Part shown: piece by piece, positions 22,850 to 31,997 of the stretch
Numbering within the stretch: the first letter of the stretch is position 1
Layout of the letters: each line of letters starts with the position of its first letter
Assembly (NCBI RefSeq): GCF_009917485.1
Contig: NZ_QZDT01000006.1
Location: 1-64,000 of the forward strand
Source of the DNA: Parablautia muri
Lineage (GTDB): Bacteria > Bacillota > Clostridia > Lachnospirales > Lachnospiraceae
DNA: 64,000 nucleotides
Reading direction: 5' to 3'
The notes under the pieces: model-generated
The model's input: only the letters and a program-made list of their open reading frames with translations
What the model was told of the DNA's origin: nothing
Database searches by the model: none
Position numbers and translations under genes: made by a program

Positions 22850-22970
22850 ATATGTAGATAGTATAAACACCAGCCCACCGGCAAACCAGCCAAATCACTA
22901 AACAGCTCGCCTGGCGGCATAGGTTTCAACAACGAAATCCCATGTTATGGGGTTTAACGCAAGTATATTT
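22850..22970 (-). promoter_or_regulatory. possible structured leader before the scaffold gene
   Basis: The 190-base gap before the scaffold gene contains, on the minus strand, a TATACT -10-like box (about 22961-22966), then a CCCAT-AAC-ATGGG hairpin. A G+C-rich stretch follows with several pairing options (GCCGCCAGGCG, TTGGCTGGTTTGCCGGTGG) before the ribosome binding site. The local G+C content is well above the flanks. It matches no riboswitch class I can name. Confidence 0.3.
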
Positions 22971-23023
22971 TCGCATATCCGGCGCAAAAAATCCAGTGTT
23001 TTTCACAAATTTTTCGAGGATTC

Positions 23024-23695
23024 TTAATATTTTTCAGCAATTTCTCCCTGTTTTTTATAGATATTTTTGGCAGGAATGCAGCCGCGCACCATACTGGTAG
23101 GATATATATTAGAATTTCTCCCCACAACGGTTCCCGGATTCAATACGCTGTTACAGCCCACCTCAACATAATCGCCTAACATTGCGCCAAATTTTTTCAG
23201 TCCAGTCTCTATCTTTTCCTCCCCGTTTTTCACGACTACCAGCGTTTTATCGCTCTTGACATTTGATGTGATGGAGCCTGCGCCCATATGGGATTTAAAG
23301 CCAAGAATGCTGTCTCCCACGTAATTATAATGGGGAACCTGCACTTTATTAAATAAAATTACGTTTTTTAGCTCCGTAGAGTTGCCCACAACAGCGCCCT
23401 TTCCCACTATGGCATTTCCGCGGACAAAAGCACAGTGTCGTACCTCCGCCTCCTCGTCAATGATAGCAGGGCCGTTGATGTTGGCGCTTGGAGCTACCTT
23501 GGCGGATTTTGCAATCCAGACATTTTCTTTCACCTGTGTAAATTTTTCTTCCGGAAGCTTTTTCCCCAGCTCCACAATAAAGCTGTCGATTTTAGGAAGC
23601 AGCTCCCACGGATATTGCACTCCCTCAAAAAGGGCGGCTGCAATTGTCTCCTCCAGATTGTAAAGATTTTCAATTGTAAATTCTTTCATGCTCAT
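23024..23695 (-). CDS. left-handed beta-helix acyl/nucleotidyltransferase-like protein
   Basis: A 223-residue protein, ATG 23695 after GGAGGAATCGT. After an N-terminal helical part (1-55), hexapeptide repeats follow from about 65 to 205 (AKVAPSANINGPAIIDEEAE; CAFVRGNAIVGKGAVVGNST). This fold resembles the C-terminal half of UDP-GlcNAc pyrophosphorylase/GlmU, but there is no GXGTRM nucleotidyltransferase motif. It may be an acetyltransferase or carbonic-anhydrase-like protein. The SH(M)GAGSIT segment corresponds to the GlmU acetyl-CoA region. It follows topB with a 65-base gap that holds a dispersed repeat. Confidence 0.75.
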   Translation of the reverse strand: MSMKEFTIENLYNLEETIAAALFEGVQYPWELLPKIDSFIVELGKKLPEEKFTQVKENVWIAKSAKVAPSANINGPAIIDEEAEVRHCAFVRGNAIVGKGAVVGNSTELKNVILFNKVQVPHYNYVGDSILGFKSHMGAGSITSNVKSDKTLVVVKNGEEKIETGLKKFGAMLGDYVEVGCNSVLNPGTVVGRNSNIYPTSMVRGCIPAKNIYKKQGEIAEKY

Positions 23696-23700
23696 ACGAT

Positions 23701-23755
23701 TCCTCCATTCTTGCCGGCAACCCGCATATTTGGGAGCAAGCACAAATTTGTTGTA
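23701..23755 (-). repeat. dispersed intercistronic repeat, copy A
   Basis: Contains GCATATTTGGGAGCAAGCAC followed by AAATTTGTTG. It shares the layout GC-AAATTTG-GG(N)GC-AAGCAC-AAATTTG with copies near 28990, 30230 and 49960. It lies in the short gap between topB and the beta-helix gene. Confidence 0.6.
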
Positions 23756-23760
23756 TTCCT

Positions 23761-25809
23761 TCATTTTTTATAATTTGCGGCTGCCTTATGAAACTGCTGG
23801 TTTAGAACAAACTGATTGTCTAACTGTTTGACAATATTGGTTCTTCTGGACACAAAATCGTCCAGTTTCCGCATATATTCTTCTTCTGTTATCGTTCCGT
23901 CCGCTACCATGGTAAGCCCCTTTTCCCAGCTTGCAGTAAGGGCCGGATCCAAAAGGGGGCGGATGGAATTGTTAACCACCTCGTATATCATCTCTCCCAT
24001 CAGAGTTGGGGTTATAATCTGTGTTTTTTTGTTCAGGGCCAGATACTGGATGTTCACAAGCTTTTTTAAAATCTCAGCACGGGTTGCACTGGTTCCGATC
24101 CCACTGCCCTTTATCTGGGCCCGCAGCTCCTCATCTTCTATAAACTGGCCTGCATTTTCCATCGTTAAAATCATGGTGCCGGAATTATACCGTTTGGGCG
24201 GAGATGTCTCTCCTTCTTTTACTTGCATATCTTTCACTGGGATCATCATCCCTTTTCTCAAATGGTTAAGCGCATCCATAAATGCTGGATCCGCTCCATC
24301 ATTTGCACCCTCACTCTCAGCGCCTTCGGCCTCCTTTTCCTGTGCCTGATAAGATTGTTCCTTACGGACGGCCTCCATTTTCTTTTTGGCAAAGGAAAAA
24401 GCTGCAACCTGAAGATAGCCTTCTTCCTCAAGTACTCTAAAGCTTGCAAAAAACTTTTCTTCCTTTACGGACACACGAAGGGCGGCTTTCCGGTAAATTG
24501 CAGGAGGGAAAAAGATACTGAGGAACCTTCGCACAATCACCTCATACACCTTAACCGCCGTAGGGTTAAGGCTGTTTAACTGGTTTAACCCCTGCCCTGT
24601 GGGGATGATTGCATAATGGTCTGTAATTTGCTTATCATTCACATACCTTGTCTTTGCAATTCCCCTGTAACTGCCACTTTCCAACACTCTCTCAGCAAAG
24701 GCGCCGACCAGCCCATAGTTTGTAAGTCCCCGCAAATTCTTATGTATTTCCTTGGAAACCGCACCGGATAACACTCTGGCATCCGTACGGGGATAAGTAG
24801 TCATCTTTTTCTCATACAGTTCCTGGGCTATTCTTAATGTTTCATCCGGGCTGATTTTAAAATATTTGGAGCAGTCATTTTGTAATTCTGCTAAATTATA
24901 CAAAAGAGGCGGATTTTTGGTTTCCTTCTTTCTTTCCACACTCTCCACCATAGCCATTACCGGAGGAGAATCCATAAGATGTACAATCAATACTTCCGCA
25001 TCCTTTTTTTCTTTGAATCCATTTTCTTTATACAATAAAGGAGACTGAAAATATTTTGTATTTTCTACTGCTCTCCATTCACATTCGCAATTTTTTTCAT
25101 TCATGGATAGATTGGCTGCAATACGGTAAAAGGGAGTTTTCACAAACTCTCTGATTTCCCTTTCCCGATTCACCACCATTCCCAGGACACATGTCATAAC
25201 GCGCCCTACGCTAATCACCGCCCGGTCTCTTTTTAAATAAGTCTTTACAGGATTACCATACTTTAAAGTCAGGACTCTTGAAAAATTGATGCCCATCAGA
25301 TAATCTTCTTTCGCTCTCAGATACGCAGCGGCTCCAAGATTATCATAGGCGGAAAGATCCTTTGCCTCTCTGATTCCGCGAAGAATTTCTTCCTCTGTCT
25401 GAGAATCAATCCAAACTCTTTTTCGTATTTTCCCTGTTACATGGGCTTGCTGTTCCACAAGTCGGTAGATATATTCTCCTTCACGCCCGGAGTCTGTACA
25501 CACATAAATGGTTTCCACATCCTCACGATTCAGCAATCCACTTACAATCTTAAACTGCTTTTTTACCCCTTCAATCACTTCATATTTAAATTCAGTGGGG
25601 ATAAACGGAATTGTATCTAAAGACCATCTTTTATATTTTTCATCATAGACTTCCGGGTAACTCATGGTTACCAAATGTCCCACACACCAGGTTACAACAC
25701 TGTCTGCCGATTCCAGGTACCCGTCTTTGTTGCTTGCGTTTATCTGTAATGCTTTGGCAAACTCCCTTGCCACACTGGGTTTTTCTGCTATATATAGATT
25801 TTTTCCCAT
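23761..25809 (-). CDS. topB: DNA topoisomerase III
   Basis: A 682-residue type IA topoisomerase. It has an N-terminal TOPRIM domain (NLYIAEKPSVAREFAKAL; CTDSGREGEYIYRL with the metal-binding acids) and the catalytic Tyr near residue 336 in MTTYPRTDARVLS. Later segments are the typical GTSATRAEILKKL and GLTMVADGTITEEEY. The length fits bacterial topB, without zinc fingers. It decatenates DNA during replication and recombination. The start codon overlaps the stop of the upstream ATPase gene by one base (TGATG). Chromosomal context, with no conjugation genes, argues for the housekeeping copy. Confidence 0.93.
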   Translation of the reverse strand: MGKNLYIAEKPSVAREFAKALQINASNKDGYLESADSVVTWCVGHLVTMSYPEVYDEKYKRWSLDTIPFIPTEFKYEVIEGVKKQFKIVSGLLNREDVETIYVCTDSGREGEYIYRLVEQQAHVTGKIRKRVWIDSQTEEEILRGIREAKDLSAYDNLGAAAYLRAKEDYLMGINFSRVLTLKYGNPVKTYLKRDRAVISVGRVMTCVLGMVVNREREIREFVKTPFYRIAANLSMNEKNCECEWRAVENTKYFQSPLLYKENGFKEKKDAEVLIVHLMDSPPVMAMVESVERKKETKNPPLLYNLAELQNDCSKYFKISPDETLRIAQELYEKKMTTYPRTDARVLSGAVSKEIHKNLRGLTNYGLVGAFAERVLESGSYRGIAKTRYVNDKQITDHYAIIPTGQGLNQLNSLNPTAVKVYEVIVRRFLSIFFPPAIYRKAALRVSVKEEKFFASFRVLEEEGYLQVAAFSFAKKKMEAVRKEQSYQAQEKEAEGAESEGANDGADPAFMDALNHLRKGMMIPVKDMQVKEGETSPPKRYNSGTMILTMENAGQFIEDEELRAQIKGSGIGTSATRAEILKKLVNIQYLALNKKTQIITPTLMGEMIYEVVNNSIRPLLDPALTASWEKGLTMVADGTITEEEYMRKLDDFVSRRTNIVKQLDNQFVLNQQFHKAAANYKK

Positions 25810-27173
25810 CACATTTCATCCATACTGATTAATTTAAGCCTTTGTTTTCCTTTTGCTTCCAGAATCAGCTTTTCCTCAAAGCCCTGAACGGAGAATAAAT
25901 ACACGTAATCCGCCTGCAGCTTCGCCTTTTCCGCACAAAAGAGAAGCCATTCATAATCATCGTACCGCACAGTCGGTTTATCCCAGCTGCAAATACCTAC
26001 AATGGTTTTCCCACTTTCATCCTGGGCAACTACGTCAATATTTCCAAACTTTCCAACCCACTCTCCCATCTTGTCCACTTTAATGGGCAGGCTTCCCCAT
26101 TTACTCCATTTTTCAATATACTGTCTACAGACTACTTTAAAATATTCTGCCACGTAATCTTTGAAATTAGAATCTATATATTTATTATAAAATTCACCTG
26201 GAGTCAATCTCTCTAAACCGCTTAAATTAGGATAAAGATAGGCAAAATAAAAATGCACAAAATGACTGCAAATTCTATAAATTCCTTTCTGGACATTTGC
26301 CTTTCCTTCCGTATCATAGGAAAAAACCTTTTCTACCAGCTCAAGCTCTATCAAATTTTTCAGATAAACACTGATTTTGGCCCGTGAAAAGTTTGTATGC
26401 CTATACAAATCGTTTAGTTTTAAATTTCCGGCTGCCAGTGAGGCAAGGATGGTATTATACACTCCCATTTCGCGGAGTTCCTCCTCCACCATCCGCTGAC
26501 CTTCCCCGTATAAAAAGGCATCCTTATTTAAAATATATCTACATATATTTTCTTTTATACCAATTTTATCATCAAACTGCTTCCAAAGTCCCGGCAGTCC
26601 TCCTAACACAGCGTAAGCTTCAATCCCCTGCCTCATGGAAAAGCCCGGAAAATATTCCATCATGACCTCAAAGCTAAGCTCTCTGACTTTAAGCAGCCCT
26701 GAAATCGTATAGGCAGCATCGCCGATTTTTTCAGTCATGGTGTTTTCCACCCATCCAATGGATGAGCTGCAAAGAACAAACATCACCTGGGCATTTGGCT
26801 GTATATGATGAAGGAAATTGTTAATATCCTTGATAAACGCTTCATTTGCTTTGATAATGTGCTGAAATTCATCTACTATAACGATTTTTTTATCGCTTTT
26901 TTCCTGTAAAACCGCATCAAAAATTTCAGTATAAGACGGATATCTGGACACCTTAATCTTTTCCTTTTCCAGCTCCCGCCCCCACTGGTAGCGCTGCTCT
27001 CTCTCGGAGGCAGATCTTGCCCGATAGTAATAGCTGGGTTTACTTTGGATAAATTGGCGAAGCAGGGCTGTTTTCCCCACATTTCTGCATCCATAGACCA
27101 CCAATATCTGGCTTCCCTCACGGTCATAATAACTATTTAAATATTTTAACTCCGAAGCACGTCCTAAAATCAT
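25809..27173 (-). CDS. AAA ATPase with C-terminal DUF234 domain
   Basis: A 454-residue protein of the archaeal/clostridial ATPase family. Walker A is GCRNVGKTA (29-37), Walker B IVIVDEFQ (97-104), and a sensor region CSSSIGWVE follows. A winged-helix segment (LNDLYRHTNFSRAKISVYLK) precedes the C-terminal DUF234 region. There GNIDVVAQDE..KTIVGICSW resembles a PD-(D/E)XK nuclease core. Members are often thought of as mobile-element or DNA-transaction proteins, but function is unproved. It is co-directional with and overlaps topB, suggesting coupling. Confidence 0.85.
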   Translation of the reverse strand: MILGRASELKYLNSYYDREGSQILVVYGCRNVGKTALLRQFIQSKPSYYYRARSASEREQRYQWGRELEKEKIKVSRYPSYTEIFDAVLQEKSDKKIVIVDEFQHIIKANEAFIKDINNFLHHIQPNAQVMFVLCSSSIGWVENTMTEKIGDAAYTISGLLKVRELSFEVMMEYFPGFSMRQGIEAYAVLGGLPGLWKQFDDKIGIKENICRYILNKDAFLYGEGQRMVEEELREMGVYNTILASLAAGNLKLNDLYRHTNFSRAKISVYLKNLIELELVEKVFSYDTEGKANVQKGIYRICSHFVHFYFAYLYPNLSGLERLTPGEFYNKYIDSNFKDYVAEYFKVVCRQYIEKWSKWGSLPIKVDKMGEWVGKFGNIDVVAQDESGKTIVGICSWDKPTVRYDDYEWLLFCAEKAKLQADYVYLFSVQGFEEKLILEAKGKQRLKLISMDEM

Positions 27174-27232
27174 TTCACTTTCCTATTGCCTAACGGCGCC
27201 CTAAACACTCTAATGTTACCCACTATTTCTAT

Positions 27233-28948
27233 CTATTTTAACAGCTGCTCCATGTCTTCTTTTCGCATTGGTCTGCTCAACAGATATCCCTGCATATAAT
27301 CACAGCCAAGTTCCTTTAGGCGGCTTAACTGCTCCTTGGTTTCCACTCCTTCTGCTATGATTTCATATCCAAGCTTTTGGGCCATGGTAATCACAGATTC
27401 TATCAGGATTTCCGTGTTCTGATCTGTCATAATGCCTTCAATCAGCTCCTTATCTATTTTCAAGGTATTCACAGGCAGCCCCTTTAAATAAGCAAGTGAA
27501 GAATAGCCGGTTCCAAAGTCATCCAATGCAAATCGGATTCCGTAATCCTTAAGCACACACATTTTTTCCGTAACCGTCCTGTAATCCTCAAATAATAATC
27601 CTTCCGTGATTTCCAACTCTAATTCTTCCGGATTCACGCCATACTTTTTGATCATTCCAAGAAGTTTGTCCGTAAATCCGTCCTCCATATACTGGCTTGC
27701 AGATATATTAAGCGAAAGAATGATATTTAACTCAAATTTCTTTTTCCATATGGCAAAAGTTCGGATGCTTTCCTCCACTACCCATCCGTCTATTGAAGAC
27801 ATAGTGCCGTTTTTTTCTGCAATTGGAATAAAGTCCATAGGGCTTACCTGCATCCCATCCGGTCTTTGCCACCTGACTAGTGCCTCTATCCCCCTTAGCC
27901 TTTCCTCCTTGGTATCATACTGCGGCTGAAAATTTAAATCAAAACTAAGGTTAGAGAGGGCTTCTTTTAAATCATTTTCTATATGAAGATTCAGGGCAAT
28001 CTCATCTAAAATGGCCGTATCAAAATACTGAACTGTATTTGGTCCGCTTTTTTTAGCCCGTTCCACAACAATTTCCGCACAGTTAATCAGTTCAAGCGCT
28101 GTCTTTGCCGCCTCCGGATACTCCGCAATCCCTATCCCCGCAGAAAGCAGCGACTTCTGTCCTGACTGAAGCTCAAAGGGCGTTTCCATCCTCTCCTGTA
28201 TTTGTCTGCAGATATTTTCCACAGTCCTGCAGCCTCTCGGGTCATAAATGGCAATGCAGAAAATATCCGCCTGAAAGTAAGATACAATCACATTTTCTCC
28301 CTGAATGGAGGATAAAAACTGTCCAAACTGCTGTGTTCCTTCCTCTCCTGCAGAGAGCTTAAGACCATCTCTTTGCTTCCTGTTGTCACTTACATCAATA
28401 GAAATTAGAGAAACAATTGCATTTTCCTGCTCTGCCCTGTGTACATAGTCCGTTAAAAGTCTGATAAAATAATTCTTATTATAAAGACCTGTTGGCATAT
28501 CATAATATGCCATATAAGCCAGGTCATCGTTTTGATTTTTCAGCTTGGAGATATCTTTAAAGCGAATTACCTTATCCGTTGCATTTCCGCTCTCATCGTA
28601 CAAAACAGAAACGGTACATTCCACCCATGCTTTTTCATCCTTTAAGCGTATGATTCCTCCATCTGTGTTTCTCTGGGATTTTTCCAAAAAAAGCAAATCG
28701 CGAAGAGGAAGCACATATTTTTCTTCTGCTTTCGCATACAATTTCGCTAAGTCCTTGACATCCTTTACCTCCACATCAGGGAAAAAGAAATTCCAGTCGC
28801 CTAAAATCCTGACCTGGTTCTCGGTAAAATTTATATAAAGAAATGCACTGCCTGACACATCACAAATCATCTGGTACATTTTTTCATCGTTTGTCAATTT
28901 TTGATTCATTGCGCCTAAAAGGTCAACCTGATAGCGTAACTCGTCCAT
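27233..28948 (-). CDS. c-di-GMP phosphodiesterase: PAS-like, degenerate GGDEF, EAL
   Basis: A 571-residue signalling protein without membrane spans. The N-terminal PAS-like sensor is about 20-135. The GGDEF domain is about 145-305, but its signature site reads FQADIF near residue 228, so cyclase activity is not expected. The EAL domain (about 320-570) keeps the key motifs: EALVRW (about 356), NISASQ, EITEG, DDFGTGYSSL, KIDK, EGVET and QGYLLSRP. It should hydrolyse c-di-GMP, with the GGDEF remnant perhaps binding GTP as a regulator. It lies alone between the ATPase gene and asd. Confidence 0.9.
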   Translation of the reverse strand: MDELRYQVDLLGAMNQKLTNDEKMYQMICDVSGSAFLYINFTENQVRILGDWNFFFPDVEVKDVKDLAKLYAKAEEKYVLPLRDLLFLEKSQRNTDGGIIRLKDEKAWVECTVSVLYDESGNATDKVIRFKDISKLKNQNDDLAYMAYYDMPTGLYNKNYFIRLLTDYVHRAEQENAIVSLISIDVSDNRKQRDGLKLSAGEEGTQQFGQFLSSIQGENVIVSYFQADIFCIAIYDPRGCRTVENICRQIQERMETPFELQSGQKSLLSAGIGIAEYPEAAKTALELINCAEIVVERAKKSGPNTVQYFDTAILDEIALNLHIENDLKEALSNLSFDLNFQPQYDTKEERLRGIEALVRWQRPDGMQVSPMDFIPIAEKNGTMSSIDGWVVEESIRTFAIWKKKFELNIILSLNISASQYMEDGFTDKLLGMIKKYGVNPEELELEITEGLLFEDYRTVTEKMCVLKDYGIRFALDDFGTGYSSLAYLKGLPVNTLKIDKELIEGIMTDQNTEILIESVITMAQKLGYEIIAEGVETKEQLSRLKELGCDYMQGYLLSRPMRKEDMEQLLK

Positions 28949-28982
28949 AAAGCCTGCTCCTTATCTTTCTTCCATATAAATC

Positions 28983-29057
28983 CCCCATGCTGCCAGTTCC
29001 TGCAAATTTGGGTGTCAGCACAAATTTGTATTATAAAAATTTATTTTTCATAGTAAC
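28983..29057 (-). repeat. dispersed intercistronic repeat, copy B
   Basis: Contains CCATGCTGCCAGTTCC, GCAAATTTGGGTGTCAGCAC and AAATTTG, then an A+T-rich imperfect hairpin (AAAAATTTATTTTTCAT). It is very close to copy E in order and spacing. It lies between asd and the EAL gene, just upstream of the latter's start. Confidence 0.7.
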
Positions 29058-29110
29058 CATCTCAAAAAGCATGATAGTATTTTCCCTGGCAGCTGCCGCG
29101 GGGTCATTGA

Positions 29111-30196
29111 CTATTTATGGGCAATATATCCCTGTGCTTTTAAAAGCTCCGCGCAAAGAATTGCACCGCCTGCAGCGCCGCGGACCGTATTATGGGAAAG
29201 TCCCACGAACTTCCAGTCATATACGGTGTCTTCACGCAGACGCCCCACGCTGATTCCCATTCCATTTTCAAAATCCACATCCGCTTTTACCTGAGGCCTG
29301 TTATCCTCCTCCAGATATTGAATAAACTGCTTCGGTGCGCTTGGCAGATGAAGCTCCTGTGGAAGACCTTTAAAAGAAACAATCTTTTCAATCAGTTCTT
29401 CCTTTGAAGGGTTCCTACGGAATTTCACAAATACAGCTGCCGTATGTCCGTTTAATACAGGTACCCGGATACACTGACAGGTAATCACCGGAGAATCAGC
29501 AGGCACAATCACACCATCCTTGATTTCACCCCAAATCCTTAAGGGCTCCTTTTCGCTCTTTTCTTCCTCACCACCAATATAAGGAATAATATTTTCAACC
29601 ATCTCCGGCCAGTCCTTAAAGGTTTTTCCGGCGCCGGAAATCGCCTGGTAGGTGGTTGCCACTACCTCATAAGGCTCAAACTCCTTCCATGCCGTAAGGA
29701 CTGGTGCATAGCTCTGTATGGAACAGTTTGGCTTTACCGCAACAAATCCTCTTGTGGTTCCCAGCCTTTTTCTCTGGAAATCAATCACCTGCATATGTTC
29801 CGGATTAATCTCAGGCACTACCATAGGCACATCCGGCGTCCACCGGTGCGCAGAATTATTAGAAACAACAGGGGTTTCTGTCTTAGCATATTCCTCCTCA
29901 ATCCGTTTGATTTCTTCCTTGGTCATATCCACAGCACTAAACACAAAATCCACCTGTGCCGCTACCTTCTCCACCTCATTTACATTCATAACCACAAGGT
30001 TTTTTACTGCCTCCGGCATAGGCGTAGTCATTTTCCACCTCTCACCCACCGCCTCTTTATAAGATTTTCCTGCCGACCTTTCACTTGCAGCAATTGTGGT
30101 CACTTCAAACCACGGATGATTTTCAAGCAGGGAGATAAATCTCTGTCCTACCATGCCTGTTCCGCCTAAAATCCCTACTTTTAATTTTTCACTCAT
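29111..30196 (-). CDS. asd: aspartate-semialdehyde dehydrogenase
   Basis: A 361-residue enzyme converting aspartyl phosphate to aspartate semialdehyde for Lys, Thr, Met and diaminopimelate synthesis. It has the NADP site GILGGTGMVGQRF (8-20), catalytic Cys158 in VAVKPNCSIQSY, and SGAGKTFKDWPE. The PNCS form and length put it in the archaeal/yeast-type subgroup found in many Clostridia. The ATG at 30196 best fits the family start; an ATG at 30208 is only one base from the GGAG. It follows argH with a repeat-bearing gap. Confidence 0.92.
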   Translation of the reverse strand: MSEKLKVGILGGTGMVGQRFISLLENHPWFEVTTIAASERSAGKSYKEAVGERWKMTTPMPEAVKNLVVMNVNEVEKVAAQVDFVFSAVDMTKEEIKRIEEEYAKTETPVVSNNSAHRWTPDVPMVVPEINPEHMQVIDFQRKRLGTTRGFVAVKPNCSIQSYAPVLTAWKEFEPYEVVATTYQAISGAGKTFKDWPEMVENIIPYIGGEEEKSEKEPLRIWGEIKDGVIVPADSPVITCQCIRVPVLNGHTAAVFVKFRRNPSKEELIEKIVSFKGLPQELHLPSAPKQFIQYLEEDNRPQVKADVDFENGMGISVGRLREDTVYDWKFVGLSHNTVRGAAGGAILCAELLKAQGYIAHK

Positions 30197-30221
30197 CTTT
30201 ATAACCATGCTCCTTTCTCAA

Positions 30222-30280
30222 TGTGCAAATTTGTTCGCTCAAGCACAAATTTGCGGTTGAAAGAATGCAATTCTTTCAAC
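30222..30280 (-). repeat. dispersed intercistronic repeat, copy C
   Basis: Two stem-loops. One is GCAAATTTG / CAAATTTGC around an AGCACAA..TTCGCTC centre (30224-30254). The other is the perfect GGTTGAAAGAA / TTCTTTCAACC (30254-30280). It has the same two-hairpin order as copies B and E, with a different first-stem sequence. It lies between argH and asd. Confidence 0.6.
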
Positions 30281-30405
30281 CTTTTCTCCTCTTTTCTGCC
30301 AGATGAACCGTTACAATTTTACTCCTTGTTCCTCTTTGCTTTATTGTATTTCACAGAGTCTATGATTGCATTGCAAACACAAACTCTTTAGAATACTTTT
30401 CATTT

Positions 30406-31803
30406 TTAATATCTTTCCACTACCCAGATATGCGCAAGAAATTCTTTGTTTATCCTGATGACTTCCTCCATAGCCTTTTTACTTGGAGCCCCCATGGTCA
30501 ATCGTTTTTCCACACAGGTTTTTAAACTGATTGTATCATAGACATCTCCCTCAAATAACGGGCTGAAATTTTTAAGCTCATCTATACTTAAGGCATCAAT
30601 TGAACAGTTTTTCTCAATACAGTAAAGCACAAGCTGTCCTATGATGCCATGAGCATCTCTAAAGGGAACTCCTTTGTTTACCAGATAATCTGCCGCATCA
30701 GTGGCATTGGTAAATCCCTTCGTCGCACTTTCTTCCATAATTTTCTGATTGAACTTCATAGTGGAGAGCATACCATGAAACAGGGTAAGACAATTCTTTA
30801 CTGTTGTAATTGCATCAAAGGTGAGCTCTTTATCCTCCTGCATATCTTTATTGTAGGCAAGAGGCAGACTTTTCATAGTCGTAAGTATGGACATAAGCGC
30901 ACCGTAAACCCGTCCTGTCTTTCCGCGAACCAGCTCTGCAATATCCGGATTCTTTTTCTGGGGCATAATGCTGCTTCCTGTGGAAAATCCATCATCTATC
31001 TCTACAAAACGATACTCATTTGAATTCCAGATAATAATCTCCTCCGAAAACCGGCTAAGATGCATCATAATTGTAGAAAGCGCCGCCAAAAATTCTATCA
31101 CATAATCCCTGTCCGCCACAGCGTCCATACTGTTTAGGGTGGGACCTTCAAATCCCATAAGCGCTGAAGTGTAAGCTCTGTCCAGCGGATAAGTTGTTCC
31201 CGCAAAAGCCCCAGACCCTAACGGACAGTAATTCATCCTTTTATAAATGTCTTCAAGTCGGAGCACATCTCTTTTAAACATTTCAAAATATGCACCCATA
31301 TGATGTGCCAGTGTGGTAGGCTGTGCTTTTTGAAGGTGCGTAAATCCCGGCATATAGGTCGTTAGATTCTTTTCCATGATGGATAGCAGCGTTTCCAGCA
31401 AATCCTTTAAATTTTCCGCAATCTGTACCACTTCCGACCTAATATAAAGCTTCATGTCAAGCGCCACCTGGTCGTTTCTGCTCCTTCCGGTGTGCAGCTT
31501 TTTACCGGTATCACCAATCCTCTCTATCAGATTGGCTTCCACAAAGCTGTGGATGTCCTCATATTCCTCCGTAATGGAAAGCTTTCCATCCTCAACATCT
31601 TTACGAATACCGGTAAGCCCTTTCACTATGGCATCCTTTTCCTCACAAGTCAGTATTCCCTGCTTTTCCATCATCACAACATGTGCGATACTTCCCTCTA
31701 TATCCTGTTCAAAGAACTTTTTATCAAAAGAAATGGATGCGTTAAATTCATATACCAGTTTATCCATCTCCTTGGTAAAACGTCCTCCCCATAACTGAGC
31801 CAT
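30406..31803 (-). CDS. argH: argininosuccinate lyase
   Basis: A 465-residue enzyme of the last step of arginine synthesis (argininosuccinate to arginine and fumarate). The ATG at 31803 follows GGAGG. Family motifs are MAQLWGGRFT at the start, HTGRSRNDQVA (about 110-120), TTLAHHMGAYFEM, and the superfamily signature GSSIMPQKKNP near residue 280 with the catalytic Ser loop. No argG is adjacent. The promoter is at 31837-31865. Confidence 0.95.
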   Translation of the reverse strand: MAQLWGGRFTKEMDKLVYEFNASISFDKKFFEQDIEGSIAHVVMMEKQGILTCEEKDAIVKGLTGIRKDVEDGKLSITEEYEDIHSFVEANLIERIGDTGKKLHTGRSRNDQVALDMKLYIRSEVVQIAENLKDLLETLLSIMEKNLTTYMPGFTHLQKAQPTTLAHHMGAYFEMFKRDVLRLEDIYKRMNYCPLGSGAFAGTTYPLDRAYTSALMGFEGPTLNSMDAVADRDYVIEFLAALSTIMMHLSRFSEEIIIWNSNEYRFVEIDDGFSTGSSIMPQKKNPDIAELVRGKTGRVYGALMSILTTMKSLPLAYNKDMQEDKELTFDAITTVKNCLTLFHGMLSTMKFNQKIMEESATKGFTNATDAADYLVNKGVPFRDAHGIIGQLVLYCIEKNCSIDALSIDELKNFSPLFEGDVYDTISLKTCVEKRLTMGAPSKKAMEEVIRINKEFLAHIWVVERY

Positions 31804-31836
31804 GGTTTCTACCTCCAATTATTAAATCTGAATTTG

Positions 31837-31865
31837 ATACTACCATATTTTAAATGTCATTTCAA
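31837..31865 (-). promoter_or_regulatory. argH promoter
   Basis: On the minus strand: -35 TTGAAA (31860-31865), 17-base spacer, -10 TAGTAT (31837-31842). It lies 34 bases before the argH ATG. No ArgR-type box pair was evident. Confidence 0.55.
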
Positions 31866-31997
31866 CATTTTCTTCTAATCTTGATGACAAAAAGCTTTCA
31901 TTCTTTATCTGCACATAAATGTCGAAAGTTCATAGATTATATGTATAAGAAACAAATATCGGTGCATTTCATACTGCTACTGATAAAAGGAGGAACT

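Noticed and set aside
22834-22932. N-terminal extension of the iron-sulfur scaffold protein by 33 residues
   Set aside because: GAAAGGAGT directly precedes the ATG at 22833 and the family begins there; the extension has no binding site.
31804-31997. TPP or other riboswitch before the ABC transporter
   Set aside because: The divergent gap holds the argH promoter and a plain A+T-rich leader, with no conserved riboswitch core.
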